DNA of 64,000 nt from Amblyornis subalaris. Lineage: Eukaryota > Chordata > Aves > Passeriformes > Ptilonorhynchidae. Below are positions 36,421 through 50,500 of this stretch, piece by piece. The notes under the pieces were generated by a model. That model saw only the letters and a list, made by a program, of their open reading frames with translations, did no database searches and was not told the DNA's origin. The DNA lies in contig JACAXG010000121.1 in the NCBI GenBank assembly GCA_018881555.1, forward strand, positions 2,479,858 through 2,543,857, written 5' to 3'. Position numbers and translations under genes: made by a program. The first letter of the stretch is position 1. Each line of letters begins with the position of its first letter.

Positions 36421-39400
36421 TTGGCAGAGTCCAAGAAAATGCAGTGAGTTTTAGCAGGGGAAGATATCTCAGCTGTGGGCTCAGCACCTCAGGTTGTGAT
36501 ACAGGTTTGGGCAGTGGCTGTAGAGGCAGCTCTCAAGCTGACATCCAGGTCAGCTGAAGATCCAGATGTGGATACCTGCCCCTGTTCCTGTGTTCCACAG
36601 AAGCTGGAGAGGGCCTTCCTGGCAGTTAGTCTTTAGCTTTCCATGCTGCTGCCTTCCCCACAGTGTCTATGCGACACTCTCTGCCTCTCTGATACCTGCC
36701 CCCATCGATGCGCATCTTTTTAAGCCTGTAGCTCAATCTTTTGCCCTTCGTTTGAACATCCTCTGCATGTAGGTTGGTGTTTTCTGAGTAACCAACAGAT
36801 GGGTAAGTCTTACTTTACCAGAGAAGGAAGAGCTGATCTTTATTACTCAAATATTACTTTCCTTTTAGCAAGAACATAGACTACAGATGCAAAACCTGGT
36901 TGCATTCAGCCTAAAATCCACAGGCTAGTCTGGATTGAGTACCGTTTCAGTAATGAATATAGATGAGTTATATGCTAAGTTTCACTTTACATGTAGCAGT
37001 ATGTGATGAAATTTCCTGAAGAATTGGGTTCTAAGCAATGCAGCCCTAAAAATCTGACTGTGTAGCACTGTCTGAGCAGGAGGCTCCAGTGTGCAAAAGG
37101 TGTAATAGTTTGTTCTGGAAAGCAGGAAGGGGGGATTACAATGCTGAAGGGGAGATACTGTGCTTAGGACAATGTTAGAGCTTTGGTGGAAGTGACTGAC
37201 ACTGGTGAAATATTTGTGGAGAGAGAGAGAGAAGGATCCCTCAGAGGAATACATCTGCCCAGGTTCAGAGGGTCAGCAGAGAAGCAAATACTGATGCTGG
37301 GGAAAAAATTATGAGCAGGGAAAAATTACCATAGAGATGGGATAACTTCTAAGGAAAAGATAGGATGGAAGAAAACATACAGAAGTAAAATACTTTCTCT
37401 TCTATGCTATCCCTCCCCATCAGTAAACGAAGGTGCAGCTATGTTAAGACCTTAAAGCCTGCCTGGAATGTGACAAACCACTCCGGAAAGGAAAAGGACT
37501 TAAGCAGCTTTATTTCCAAACACAAGCAGATTTCTTCTTTAAACACAGATGATGCTAAATCTTTGTAAATTTGCTTAAAATAGCTGTTTTATGGCCTAAT
37601 ATGACACTGTATATTCTTTATGGGAATTGTTTGTGGATAGAAAAGAGCTGTGGGATCTAGATTTATATAATATCTGGTCTAGATATTTTCTTGGATTTGG
37701 ATGGTAGAAGAGATCATAACTGGTACTGTAAGTCCTGTTAAACACCAATATAAAACACTGCCTGTAAGACTGTTGAATCAGAGAATCACAGAATGGTCAT
37801 CGTTCCAACCCCCTGCTGCAGGCAGAACCACCTTCCACTAGACCAGGTTGCTCAGAGCCCTGTGCAGCCTGGCCTTGAACACTTCAGGGATGGGAATTGC
37901 TCAAAGGCTCCTCTCAGCTGTGCCCCTTTGTTACTGTGAGGAAAACAAGGGCAGGTAAATCCAAACCACTAAAAGATGTGGTAATTTGTGGTGTTAACAG
38001 AGCACATGCAGAATATGGAAACTTGCACCAGGAAACAGCCTATTGCAAGCTTAAGGAAATAAGTGTTTGACTAAGGGGTAAGGATTTAGTGAGTGCTGGG
38101 GAAGGCTGGATTTGGTTATCTACAAGGTAATTTTATCAGAAGTAAGATTTTTAGACTTTGGAAAATTAGCTAGTCTGCTTCAGGAATGGAGGAAATCTCC
38201 AGCTAGCTGCATGGTCAGCTCTGTTGGAAGAAGGTGTACCAAGGGAGGGAGTGCCTGATTTTCTAGGGGGACAGGGCTTATTGCTGGAAAAGGTCTCTCT
38301 CCTTTACAGTGGAGCTGGGAAATTCATCTGTGGTACAGCACGTTGTCATTTTACAGCAGTCCTGGCACAGGAGCACCATAATTGAGTACAGAGAAAAAAT
38401 TACAGTGGGTCCATGAAATAGGGAAAGGGTGTGGGAAGCAGCCGGCTACAGTGGAAAGAAAGGAGCCTGACACACTGGGAGGGTTGAAATAAATCCTGTC
38501 CTCTTATACACTTCAAAAACTTAAATCCATATGTTTCAGCAATTAACAGTCTGACTCAGAGAGGGTGTAGAGGAGATGTGTTTGCAGAAGGGGAGGATGT
38601 CGTTACTGGCAAGGTGACTTCCAAAAGAGCTCCCACAGGAATTGCTCCAGTAGACAGAAAAGCCTGGATTTACTTTGACAGGCTCTCCCAGTCAGGACTA
38701 TACTTCTCCCTCTACACCCACCAAGAGAAGAGTATGTGCTTGCAGACGGTTTTTAGGAACTGCCTGTACCTCTCCACTATTTTTCTTCACATGAATCTCC
38801 AAGTTCAAGCAAGCCTTGCAAAAGATTGGCTCAGAGCAATTGTCCTGAGTTGAAGACTGGGGGGAAAAAATGTGGTAGGGCCTAAAATCCTAGTGATAAA
38901 TGTGAGCCAGATGCCAGTTCCATGGGGGATGTGCTGTGGAGTTCAGTCTGAGCCCTGCCCTGTTCCCTTGCAGGCACTTGCAAGCCTCTGCAGAGAGTTG
39001 CCCAGCCAACCTTCACTTGCAGGTGATGACAAATGCAGTGCCAAGGCTCCCTCTGACTACTCCAGCATCTTTTTTCCTCCTGAGCAGCCTGGGAGGGATG
39101 GGGAAGAGCCTGGGAGTCCCATGAGGGATGCCCCAGGGGGATGAGGACTGCTGTCCCTGGGTGAGAGATGCTGTTCCAGCTATGGAGTGCAAGCACAGCC
39201 CAAGCTGGGTTTTGTTGGGTTTCTATGTTTAGGGGGTGGTTTATGCCTATGGCCACTGTATAATTATGATTACAAAATAGCTGCCTCTTCAGTTTCTGCC
39301 TCTTGGCAGCCCTCGGGAAATGACCTAATTTGAACTGCCAGCAGTGAGGACCTTGAACCCTATCAAAAGTCACTTTTAAATGAACCTAGAACATCTAGAG

Positions 39401-42400
39401 ACATTTGCCAGACTGTGCTGGCAGTGTTAAAAATAGCTTAGTGAGATTTTTCCACTGCTGGACCGAGGCTTCCACATGCATGGCTCTCACAAAATGAATT
39501 CACAAGGCAGCCATTCATGGCATGTTGAATGCTTCTCTTCTCTCGCTGCCCATGTCAGGATCAATGGAGATTCAGGCTGTGGTTGAGCACTGACCTTTTA
39601 TGCCTTGTTCTAACGCTGGCCTTCGGTCCTCGCCTTGCCACGCAGTGGGTGACTGTGCTTCTGCTCTGTCTCACCAGCACCACCCTACCTTTCCAATACA
39701 AACAGGGCAGGTCCTGCTGGCTGGCAGGACCTGGAATCTCCAGCTGCTGGTCTGTGGCTGAGGGTGAGGAAAGAACAGGGTGGAGGAGAGCCGGGGAAGC
39801 TTCATCCTGGCACAGGTTTTTTGGCTTCAGGCTGGCTGTGCCTCCACCTTATGCCAGCATCACCTCTGCTTGTGGGAAGATGGGGGAGGCTTCCACAGCC
39901 CTTTCCAGACCCACAGACTCACCTCAGCTGGAGGTTTGTAATTAAAAAAAATAGCTTTAAATATCCTTGACGCTCCTCTGTTGCTGGTATTTCCCCGCTG
40001 TGCCCTCGTCCTTGGCTATGCTGGCAGCAGAGAAGCTGGCAGAGCGAGTTCCCAGCAGAGACCTGGACATCTCCATAGCTCAGGCGCTGTCCCACCATCA
40101 GCAGCACAACAGAGGCAGAGGAGATGTGGGGCCAGTGCTCAGCAAATCATGATTCATGGCTTGGTCCATTTGCACAGTGTAAATGCAAACAGATGTGAAA
40201 GGTTGGAGTGGGTGTTCAGAAAAGTTCCTGTTTTGCCTCCTCTTCTGTGGGACTAACCACTCCTTTGCATCTCTCTGTGACTTTCTTCTGTGTGGGAGTG
40301 AGGGCAAAAAAGTCAGGGGTGCCAGTGGGGTCTGTCCCTGTTTTCGGGTAGAAGCCACTCAGCTGTGCTGTGCCAAGGGGTGGGTTGGCTGCTCNACAGG
40401 TGGGAAATGGCTTTATTCACAGTGTGGAGCAGCTGCTTATCCTGATTTTTAGTACCAGGAAATTCAGCCCTTACAGGGTGGTTGCTTTGTAGCATGGGAA
40501 CATTTTGATTTGTAGACCCTCAGTCATTAACATCACCGGACCACCAAGTAAAGCAAATTATTTCCATTGTGGTTTTACTTCTCTTTTCCTCCTTCTTGAC
40601 ATTTTCCTGGAAGATCTAGAAGCATTCAGCTGTTAGGTGAGGCTGAGATGCTCGAGGTAATAACTTCCCTCGATTCACTGACTGTTCATGCAGCCCAGGA
40701 TGCTGTTGGCCAGCACTGCACAGTGGCCCATTAGTAGCTGAGGTCAGAAGAACAATAGTGGTGAAAAACAATACACAGTTTCTTTGGTACTTTATGGGTT
40801 GGTGAAGGATAGTGTGTCCACCTCCAGGACTTTATTGTGGAAAAAGAAACAAAACTGAAGGTAGAAATGGGGCAGAGAGATGAGCAACCAGGAAAGACCA
40901 TGTGGCAGGTTATTCCCATCAAGGACTGCTAATCCCCTGTGCCAAGGTCCCCCACATAGAGTGAGCTTCTCCTCTTTGTAAGGGCCAGCTTGGCTCCACC
41001 CTTGGCTTGGCACTGCAATTAGGAAAAGCTGATTTTTGCTGCCATCAGTTCCCCTTCCTGAGTCTGTCCATGTATCTTGTGAGCTGCCTCCTCTGTTTTT
41101 CTAGCCCCGTGGACACAAGTGACCACATCCCTTCCCAGAACAGCAAGCCCCTTGGTCACTGCTGATGGCNTCTCCTCCCTCGGGCTTGCTGGCCTGGGGA
41201 AGATTTGTATTAAAAAGTTTAGGTTTTATCTTCTCTAAGTGTTTTGCTTTACAATGTAGGTCACGTTTATCTGCAAAACTAGCCCTGCAGCTGGTCCCAT
41301 CAGTTCCTTCATGCTTTTTGTCATTGGGCTCTGTTATCAGCACCTCATCACTGCCAGAGTTCAAGTGTCTGGGTTAAGACTTTCTGTGCTGCTTTCCTTG
41401 AGTTCAGTGGGGTTTTTTTTTGCGTGTACTGAAGTATCTGTGGTTACTGCCAAAAATTATTTTAGTGGAAAAATGTTGTTTTGCCCATGTTTAAAAAAAA
41501 GTGTCCGCCATTTGACTGAAGCACAGCCTCTGTTTTGGAGGCAGTGCCTGAGAGTTGTGGATGGTTTCTGCCTTTTATTAGAGAGGTGCCTATGGCTTTT
41601 GAGAAAGGAAAAGTCATGGAAGCATGAGCCTCTGGGAGACACCTTCATCCATACAGTCCTGATAGATGAGGAGGGGATGTCACCAAAATACCTGGGCACC
41701 CAAGCTTGTCCCTGGGACTAAAAATGCAAAGTTCAAGAGCTTTGCCTACACTCAGCCCCCACACCCCTGAGATGTGCAGATAGTCATCAGGCTTTGCCTG
41801 AGAACAAGAGCTGTTCCATAATGCAAACAAAATTTCCTCAGCCTGGTCAGAGCTGAGTTGGGTGGCTCCTGCCTCATACTTGCCCACAGGAGGAAATTAA
41901 TGACCTCACCTGACTCCCTGAGAAAGTCTCCCTGTGTGGGAAGGTGTTTCCTAGATGCTTAAAGACATCTGTGGGTGCACCTGGAAGATGGGATGTGGTG
42001 TAGATGCTCCAGAGGCAAATTTTCCCAAGGACATGGCAGGAGGAAGGGCCCATTTATACAGCAGGTTCACCTAGGAGCCCCTTCTCTGCCCAGGGAATGC
42101 AACCCACCATCCCCTCACCCATCTCTCTAGATGAGTGCCCAAATTCCTTCTCCGTGTGAACTCAGTGGAGGAGACCAGGCTTTTTTTTTTCTTTTTTACA
42201 AGGCTCTGGTTCACCCAGGCCATCAGCTTCATGTGGGGAAACACGTGTTCTTCTGGAGGGACCCCATGATGAGCTACAACCTAAAAGCATCAGACCTGGC
42301 ATAGCCCAACAAGCAGCCGGGCTACTGACACATATCCTGAGGTGCCAGTCTCTCAGGCACACCTGGAAATAGCCCTCTGCCCTGGGACAACACCCTGCGC

Positions 42401-45312
42401 ATTTGCTGGTTTCGTTCAGCTTCACCCAGTCTTTTCTCCTGCCACCCCCCAGGCTTTGCACTGAACACAAACAGAATGTGTGTAGCAAGACTTAAAGCAG
42501 GGTTTGTCCTTAGGGGGAGTGTGGGAACACAAGGTTGGAAGTGAAGAAAACATGAAAGGTGGTCCTGGTCAGTCACTAACCTGCCTTTACCTCCACCAGT
42601 TGTGCCAGCCTCTCCTGGCTGGGAGTCACCTTGTGCCCAGGCATTGCCCCAGCCCAGGTTTGCCTTGGTCTGGGGTCTCTTGGAGCTAAGGTTATCAAAG
42701 AAAACGGGCTTTTGGGGATCCTTATTGGTATCCCAAGTGCCCAGCTATTCATCTCAGAGGTGGATCTGCTGCGCCAAACTCACTGATCTGGTTTCAGGTG
42801 CCCTGGCAAGGCAGCCTTGAAGCTTTATCTCTAGTCAGCCCTCCTGGTTAACTGGTTCATGTCAGTTCTCTGAGCTGGATACCAAACTCTCCATGGCAGC
42901 TTCCCAGAGAGGTAAAACTTCCTGTCCTGGGTGCGTTGCCAGGCTGCTGGGGGCAGTGCCTCTGCCACGGCAGCCAAGGTGCCGCAGAGTGGCCTTGCCG
43001 TGCCGTGGCCAGGACAGCAGGTTCCTCCTGCCCACGCCTTAACTGCTGGCCCACAGCTGCAATCTGCAGGACAGCTTTATGCCCAGCTTGGCTTTGCAGC
43101 TCAGGGATTGTGGCACTTCTCAGAGCTGGGGGAAAAGAGCAGTTCCAAGAGAATTTGTGTAACTTACACAATGACCTCTTTGATAAGGAAATCCTTAGCC
43201 CAGCTGGGCCCCTGCATCCCTCAGGATGGTACAGGGAGGGTTGTGCTCCTCCCTTTGGGACCTTTTTGGTTTTCCTTGTTGTTTTTCAACAGCAAAATGC
43301 AAAATCCCATGATAACCATCTTTCTTTGTGCCAGTCTCCAGAGCTACCAGGCAGTGACAGAGCCATCCCAAAACTCCTGGGAGAGGGCTCTAGCCACTGT
43401 AACCCTGAAGGGATGAGTAGGGGCTGGGGGCACCACATTCTTCTTCTGCTCCTGCTCCCCTTTCTGGCATCAGTTTAAAATAAAGCAGTATATCATTCCC
43501 TGTGTTTGCTAGGAGCAGCATGGAAAACTTCCCTCAGCTGTCCTGTGCTGGGACCCAGAGCAGGATGTGCTGGGAACAAGGTGAGACTTGCATCAGGGGA
43601 AATGAAGCTGAAGAGAGTGGCTTGGAAAATAAAGGAAGGGAGAAAAATTAGGGATGGAGGAAAGGGTCAGTGCCAGAAACAGAACAGTGAAGGCAAATGC
43701 AGAGCATAGATATGAGGATAAAGGTGAGGGAGAACAGCAAGTTGAGGGAATGACAGGAACAAGTAATATTGGGAGAAAATATAATGGCCTGGGCATACAG
43801 GAGGTCAGATACAGTGTAAAATATATAAAGGGCTCTCTCAGCTTGAAATGTTGGCACCACAATAGGGTCTAGCAGGTGGCTCTTTAGATGATGAAATCAA
43901 AGACTGCAGCCTTCTGATTGTCAATATGTGGCAGCATGACCCCACACCACGAACTGTACCTTTTTCCATTTATTAAAAAATAGAAAACCAAACAAAACCA
44001 GCAAAAAACCCGTCAGGCAGAAGCAGAGCATAAGTGAAATTAAGACTGCAGTGTCAGGTGATGCTGGCACCAAGAGGAATGACCACATGCATTGCAATAT
44101 AGATCTGCAATATCTGTGCTTGCCTTTTGGCAGGAACAAATTGGAGGTTCAAAGGAGCAAATCTAGGAACTCAAGGAAGAGATAAGGACAGTCCTGTGAT
44201 GAAGGTACATTGATGTTGTCCTGCTTCAGGCCCAAAGTAATGTGAGGCAAGTCGGATTCTGAGACAAAAAAATCTTTACTTATCAGATCACATATGCAGA
44301 GGCACAAAAGAGGCTGAATTTAAAAAACAAAAAAAAGTTGTATCTTCATAGCAATCTTTCCTAATTTTTGAATGATTAACTAATTTTCTGCATTTTCTGA
44401 AGTGAAGCATTTACACTCTTTACAGTGCTGTTCTACCCTCTAAAAAGTGACTGTGTCACTTGTTCCTGTCACTGCCTGCACATCAGCTATGCTCTGTGGA
44501 AAGTCTCTACTGGGTTTTGTTTGCTGCCTTCCAGCTCTGTTCCAAGCAGGATATTTTCCATTTTGCATCCAATTGCCAGTATAAAAAGTCCCAGAGAATT
44601 CCACGCGTGCCTCTGCACCTCTCCAGATAGCAGCTCCTTTTTATGTGAGTGCAACTCTGTTGTAGTTAATTTTGTGCAAATATCTTTGAGGGCAAAAGGT
44701 GCTCCTGAACCAGGAGCTTAATTTAGTCGATGCTGTGTGCACTCAGAGTTCCCCACTCATTTTCCCCTGGCCAGGTCAGGTTTTGCAGATCCAAGAAGTT
44801 AAGAAGAAAAAATTATTATTTTAGTGTTCTGCAGCATCACATTTATACAGTCACTTTTCAGAGCAGAATAGGGAATTCCCTCTCTTCTTCCTTTTCCTCC
44901 TCCCTCTAACTTTTTTTCATCCATTTTGCTTCCAGTCCCTGAGCCAGGGCAGGACAGAGGAAGGGTGTTGGTCTGGCACATTATTTACCAAGAGCTTTGC
45001 CCACAGGAGGAGTCCTGCCACCGGACTGGAACCCGCTCAGGCTCCAGAGCAAATACGCCTAAAAAGAGCTTTCACTAATGCCAAGCCTGCTGGAGATGCC
45101 ATTGCCAAAATCAGCAAAAGGATTCCTTAAATCCCTGTAGGACGTGGCGACCTTCCCCCAGGCTGGAGGGCAGCACCTCTGCGCTCTGTGTTTTCACAAA
45201 TGCAATCACCTGCTCCACATGCCAGCAGTGCTGCTGGAAACCCCCTGCTTCAAAGCAGCCAAGCTGAGGAATAATGTCACTTTGTCCACCCTGGAGTCTG
45301 CACCCACACCTC
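36421..45312. other. Long intergenic stretch without a recognisable gene
   Basis: Apart from a CR1 fragment near 37.8 kb I see no supportable feature. The longest open frames (161 and 180 codons, overlapping in different frames at 42931-43478) have no domain, signal peptide or splice partners that I recognise. PLEKHG6, which follows CD9 in mammals, is not visible. A (GA)n tract lies near 37219, and ambiguous bases are at 40395 and 41170. Confidence 0.5.
37776..37910 (-). mobile_element. CR1 LINE 3' fragment, antisense, short
   Basis: AGAGAATCACAGAATGGTCA marks the reverse-complement tail, followed by CACCTTCCACTAGACCAGGT and CTTGAACACTTCAGGGATGG. About 135 bp remain. Confidence 0.85.
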
Positions 45313-45930
45313 CACAGAATCCCAGGATAGGTCAGGTTGGGAGGGACTACAGAGGATCACTGGTGCCACCTCCCTGCTCCAGGAGGGCCATCCCAGAGCA
45401 CAGGGCACAGGATTGTGTCCAGACAGCTCTGGAATATCCCCAGTGAGGAGACTCCAGCCCCTCTCTGGACAATCTGTTCAGGGCTCGGGCACTGCCCAGG
45501 GCAGAAGTTCTGCCTCCTGTGCAGGGGGAACTCCCTGGGCTCAGGCCCTGCCTGTTCCTCTGGGGCCATTGCTGGACCCCCCAGGGCACAGCCTGAGCCC
45601 TGCTCGGAGGGACACAGGGACACCCAGGGATGAGGTTTGGACACAGGGATGAGGGTCCCTATCAGCTGGGGCTCCTCTCCAGGCTGAGCAGCCCCAGCTC
45701 CCTCAGTCTTTCCCTGTCAGAGCTGCTCCAGTCCCTAAATCATCTCCGCAGCCTCCACTGGCCCCGCGCCAGTAGCTCCATGTCCCTCCTGTCCTGAGAA
45801 GCCCAGGACTGGACACAGCTCTCCAGATGTGCCTCACAGGGCTGAGCAGAGGAACACCCTGACCTGCTGGAAATGCTTTTCCCAATGTACCCCAGGCTGC
45901 ATGTCCTGTCTACCCACCCAGGGTGGCAGT
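45313..45930 (-). mobile_element. CR1 LINE 3' fragment, antisense, about 600 bp
   Basis: The copy starts with CCACAGAATCCCAGGATAGG and closely matches the copy at 10548-10865 block by block (TGCTCCAGGAGGGCCATCCC, CTCTGGAATATCCCCAGTGA). It then extends further, through CTCCTCTCCAGGCTGAGCAG, towards the element's interior. It is 5'-truncated and has no intact ORF. Confidence 0.9.
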
Positions 45931-47104
45931 GTCGCTCAGCCTCGGGGCAGAAACTATTTTATCGCACAAGGAATTAAGTCAGAGTGGAGGTAAACCCATT
46001 CCTCACTGCGCTTCTGATTTGTACCCCCGATGGCCAGACCTGTGCTGTGATGGGATCCAGCTGGGCTGTCCCAACACCACCCCGGGGGTCCCACCAGGCT
46101 TTGCCCCTGCCCCCGCTGCATCCTGCTCTGTTGGACCAGGCAACGCTGGCTCCTCTACCGCTGCCCACCTGCACCTCCTCCACGTCTCTTCCCGCTTCAC
46201 CCTCACTCTCCAACCCTTATCCAGTTGCTTCTTAGCCATAGTAGAGAGAGAGATGCATATTCCTGCAAGCACTCACTCTTTCCCCAAGCAGAGGCTGTCC
46301 CGTAGGAGCAGCCCAGCACCGCAGGGCAAGCTTCACCTATAGGGAGGCGGGGAGATGGGGATTCCTTTTCCATTTCCTCCCTCTGTGCAGACAGAGTTTA
46401 AAACGGTGTTTAAAATCAGTGGAATGACTCAGTAAAGCAGCTCTGGCAGAGTGGGAAGCCTAATTTGGAGGAAAAAAAAAGAGAAGAAAAAAAAAGGCAA
46501 TGACTTTTGCTTTATGATATGTTGACTGCTATTCAGCCATCAGTACACAAAGGGCTTTTCTTCCTGAGCCATTAGCTAAATGAATCAGCAGAGATTTCCA
46601 GCAGTGTTCCTCCGGAGTCCCATCTCCTGTTCTCTGCAGGCTGGGAGGGCATGTCTCTCTCTGCCACTGCAGGGACAAACAGGACACAAACAGGAAGGCG
46701 ATTTTTCAAAATGTGAGGTTACTGTAAAAATAAATCATGACTCTTCTGCAGAGAACAGCAAACACAAATTATGGGAAATATTTTCAGCCTTTGCTGTTGC
46801 AAAGGGAGCAAGTGTAAACAGCCCAGCTGGCACAGCAGGCTGACACCGTGTGTGGGATGGCTCCAAGGCAGAGCATTCCCAGTGTTCCCAGTGCCTGTGC
46901 TGTGGTGAGGAGAGGACAGCCCCACCGTGCCCCCTGGGCTGTGCTCCGGCCAGCCCAGCACCCCCACACTGAAGCACAGCACCCGGACTCGGGGTGGGAA
47001 TCCCTCCCATGAGAGTCTCCGAGGAACCTTTATTTCAGTTCCTTCAACATCCTTGTGCATTCTTCCTATTTCATTCCCAACAGAGGCTTGAATTAAGCAG
47101 GTGT
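45931..47104. other. Gene-free stretch between CR1 copies
   Basis: I find nothing supportable. Purine-rich A tracts lie near 46470-46500. Confidence 0.5.
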
Positions 47105-47540
47105 CCAGAAGTCATTGGAGCACCTTCCCTATGGAGACAGGCTGAGAAAGTTGGGGCTGTTCAGCCTGGAGAAGGGAAGGTTGGTGTGTGGAGACCTCAC
47201 AGCACCTTCTAGTATCTGAAGGGGCTACAGGGAAGCTGGAGAGGGATCCTTCATCAGGAACTGTAGTGACAGGACAAGAAGCAATGGCTTCGAACTGACA
47301 GAGAATAGNTTTAGATTGGATGTTAGGAAGAAATGCTTCCCTGTGAGGCTGCTGAGGCCCTGGCACGAGTTGCCCAGAGAAACTCTGGCTGCCCCATCCC
47401 TGGAAGTGTCCAAGGGCCAGGTTGGATGGGGCTTGGAGCACCCTGGGATAGAGGAAGGTGTCCCTGCCATGGCAGGGGGTGGCACTGGATAATCTTTTAA
47501 GGTCCCTTCTGACCCAAACTCTCTTTTATTTCTGTGATTG
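47105..47540 (+). mobile_element. CR1 LINE 3' fragment, sense
   Basis: In order it reads GCTGTTCAGCCTGGAGAAGG, GAAGAAATGCTTCCCTGTGA, CCCATCCCTGGAAGTGTCCA and TTATTTCTGTGATTG at the tail. This is the same subfamily as the copies at 26.5, 53.5 and 58.5 kb. It contains one ambiguous base at 47309. Confidence 0.9.
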
Positions 47541-50500
47541 TAAGGGCTCACGAGGCATCAGGAAGTTTTTCAGGCTTTTCAAGCGAAATGCAAAGATGAC
47601 CTCAGAGAGTGGGGTGTGACCTCTCAGCATGCTGATTCCAGCGTGAAAATCCAAAGGAGAGATTAAAAAAGGTGTCTGGCAGCTTTCTGCCCCCACCTCA
47701 CCCTTCTGCCAGCACAGGACCACCTGAGCTCACTAGAGCAATGAAAGCTGCAGGGCAGGGCTGCAGGAGCTGCCAGGCAGCAGGGATGTTGCACAGACAC
47801 AAACACACAACAAACCAGAGTTATTTGTGGGCTCAGGATTCTTCTCACCACCTGGACACAGTCACACAACATACCTTTTCACTTCAGTTCTCCTGCTCTT
47901 CCTTTTATTATTCTCTCTCCTTGCTGTTCTCTTTTTTTTCTCTGACTTTCTCCCACCAAAGTTTCTTCACTCCTCAGGCATTACAGCTCAAAACAACAGG
48001 CTTTCCCAAACTCTGATCACACGTTTGGATTTTACAGCACCTTCTGGAGCCTTGTATGGCACAAGGGAGAGGCTGTGTCCAAGCCCCCAGGCAGGCACAC
48101 AGGATTGCACTGGGAACTCATAGGGCTGCCTCACNTCACTGCCAAAAAGGCAAAATAAAAATCAACACCCAACTTCCCTAAGCAGCTGGTTTGAGGAGGA
48201 GTGGCCATGTGATTTCCCTGCTAAAGTTAAGTGAGAAAGGCAAGGCTAAAATCATCTTCCCACAGAAGAAGAAAGGGAAACTCGTTCCCCTCCCCAAAAA
48301 CTATGGAGCCACTTGTATCTCACAGCAGGGAGTGCTGGAGGAGCTGGGCTCTCTCTCTGCCCCAGGACCAGAAGATGAGGTGGACTCAAGAGCAACTTTC
48401 CTCAAAATTCCCGAAAAGAATCAAGGGAGGAACTTGTCTCCCGTGTTCTAAGTGCTGTAAAAACACACAGTGAGCACATACAGTGAGCACAGAAGGCACA
48501 AGCAGTATCCCAAGAGGATGGCTTATATCCTGTCTATAACCGGAACCTTTAAGCTCCTGGCTATTTACAGCTGCCTTGCTGTAAAATCCAATACTTTTCA
48601 GCAGTTCTTTTCTCCAGCAACAGCCCTTAGGAGACTGCTATCACAGCCCTGGTCTCTGTGAAGCTGTAGTTAAATGCTCAAAATTCACCAATCCTTCTTC
48701 TGATGGCTCAGGCAGACATGGGAGTGTGAGACACACAAGGAGATCAAGGAAGGTGTCCTGGAGTCCCTCAGTGCTGGTTTGATGGCTGTGGAGGTTCACC
48801 TGGCAGCCCTATTAGCACTGCTGAACATATGATTATCATTAAGCTAAATGAGGTCTCACAGGGGTTTCCATGCTCATCAGCGTTTCTCTAGGAGGATGGA
48901 TGGCACTGTCAGGTGATTGATTTGGGTTTGGTTTGTTCTGTGGGGTTTTTAATGTATTCTGCTTAGCACAGCTGCATGAAGGAAAATCAACATTTACCAT
49001 TCAGCAACAGATTATTGTATCTCCTGATTTACAGCAATCTTTATAAGAAATGCAAAAAATACCTTGGGGATTTCTGCTGTTGAACTGAATTAGTGTTGAT
49101 ACTTTCTAATGTATCCCATTTTACAGAAACTAAGAGGCCTGTAAGAAGAGATCTCTCTTGCTTACTAAGACTAAGAACTAGTTCATGAGAGGTTATGTAC
49201 TCTCATCATGTAAAACAGGATTTGTTTGTAGAAAACAGTATCTTTTTGCTGGCCAAGGCACATAGGAAAAGGTTAATATACCAAAGGTACCTGGTTACAC
49301 ATCAGCTATTTAGAAGTAGCAGAATCTAAAAATTTAGTTATGCTAAAATATGCAATATAGAGGATAGACATGCACATATGTGCACTGTCAGCTGAACAGC
49401 CACACTTTGGGGAACCGGACAAAACCTCACAGTTGCTTTCATTCTGTGGAAACAAGCTTGTGACAATATCCCATTTCCAGTCTTACGGGTGCAGTACTGC
49501 ATGAGTCCAATAGAAATACATGCACAATTTGGCTTTCCTCCTCAAAAAACAACACAAGAAAACCCCAGTAACACTTGATAACACACACAGCTTTATCTAT
49601 TTGCACCAAGTCTGACTCACTTCAAAATTGTTTGGCTTGGCACTTCCAGTTCAAATGATGATAGAGAGGCAACTTCAAAAGGGGTGCCACAGTTAGGAAA
49701 CACCATGGTATTTAGAGTTTTGATCCTGCCCACCCTAACAAAATGAGCCTTCTTGAGACTTAACATGAAATGGGAATAGCCAATAAAAGCACCCATAGTA
49801 TCTGTTTAACTCACACCTAATTTCACTACAGGTTGCAGCAGGGAGAAGAGCACCAGGAGACTGGAATGCTGGGATTCCAAGATACCAGTGCAGTGTGGGT
49901 TGCAGGTGGAATAGGTGAGTACGGAAGGCTCTTCACCTTGGTGGGACACCTGGCACATGCTCAAGGGCTGTCACTGCCTCTGCCAGAGGCAGCACTGGGG
50001 AAAAAAACCCACCTGTGGTTCACCTTGGTTTGGCTCCAAAGCCAGCTGGAGCACAGGTGGGATGAATCTGGCTATCAGTGCACTCTCAGGTACCCACCCT
50101 TTCTTCCTCTTTCTGACAGGAAAGGAATCTCAATTCAGAACTCCAAGCCCAATTGAACCTGGCAAGTTTAAGGTACAAGCATGGAAATGAATCAGACCAT
50201 TCCACTCAAACCATTCCCAGAGCAGCTTAAACACAAAGGATTGGGCACTTCAAAAATTTCACTGTGCTCATTCAATCACCAAACCTCTTGAAATTGTATG
50301 ACATAAAACTCAGGGCTCCCAGTGTCCAAATGACATTTTGATTGGGAATGCTGTGGGCAGACAGTGTGAGCTGGTGTGGTGATTCTGCCACCACATCCAA
50401 AAAGACCTATTTCTGAAAATGTGCATTTTTCAAAAAGCACACTAAATTATTTTCTTCTTTAATCTAAGAGAAGGGGCAGGTACGGGTGAACAAGCCAGCA

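Noticed and set aside
35921..36557. Proline-rich open frames at 35.9-36.5 kb
   Set aside because: Most of the stretch is an antisense CR1 copy, and the frames are translations of it.
42931..43478. Two overlapping + strand open frames of 161 and 180 codons
   Set aside because: They start five bases apart in different frames, so at most one could be real. Neither has a recognisable domain, signal or splice context, and the stretch is GC-richer, which lengthens chance frames.
45337..46342. Open frames on both strands near 45.3-46.3 kb
   Set aside because: Those up to 45930 lie in an antisense CR1 fragment, and the rest are GC-rich chance frames. Near-identical frames recur in the CR1 copy at 10.5 kb.
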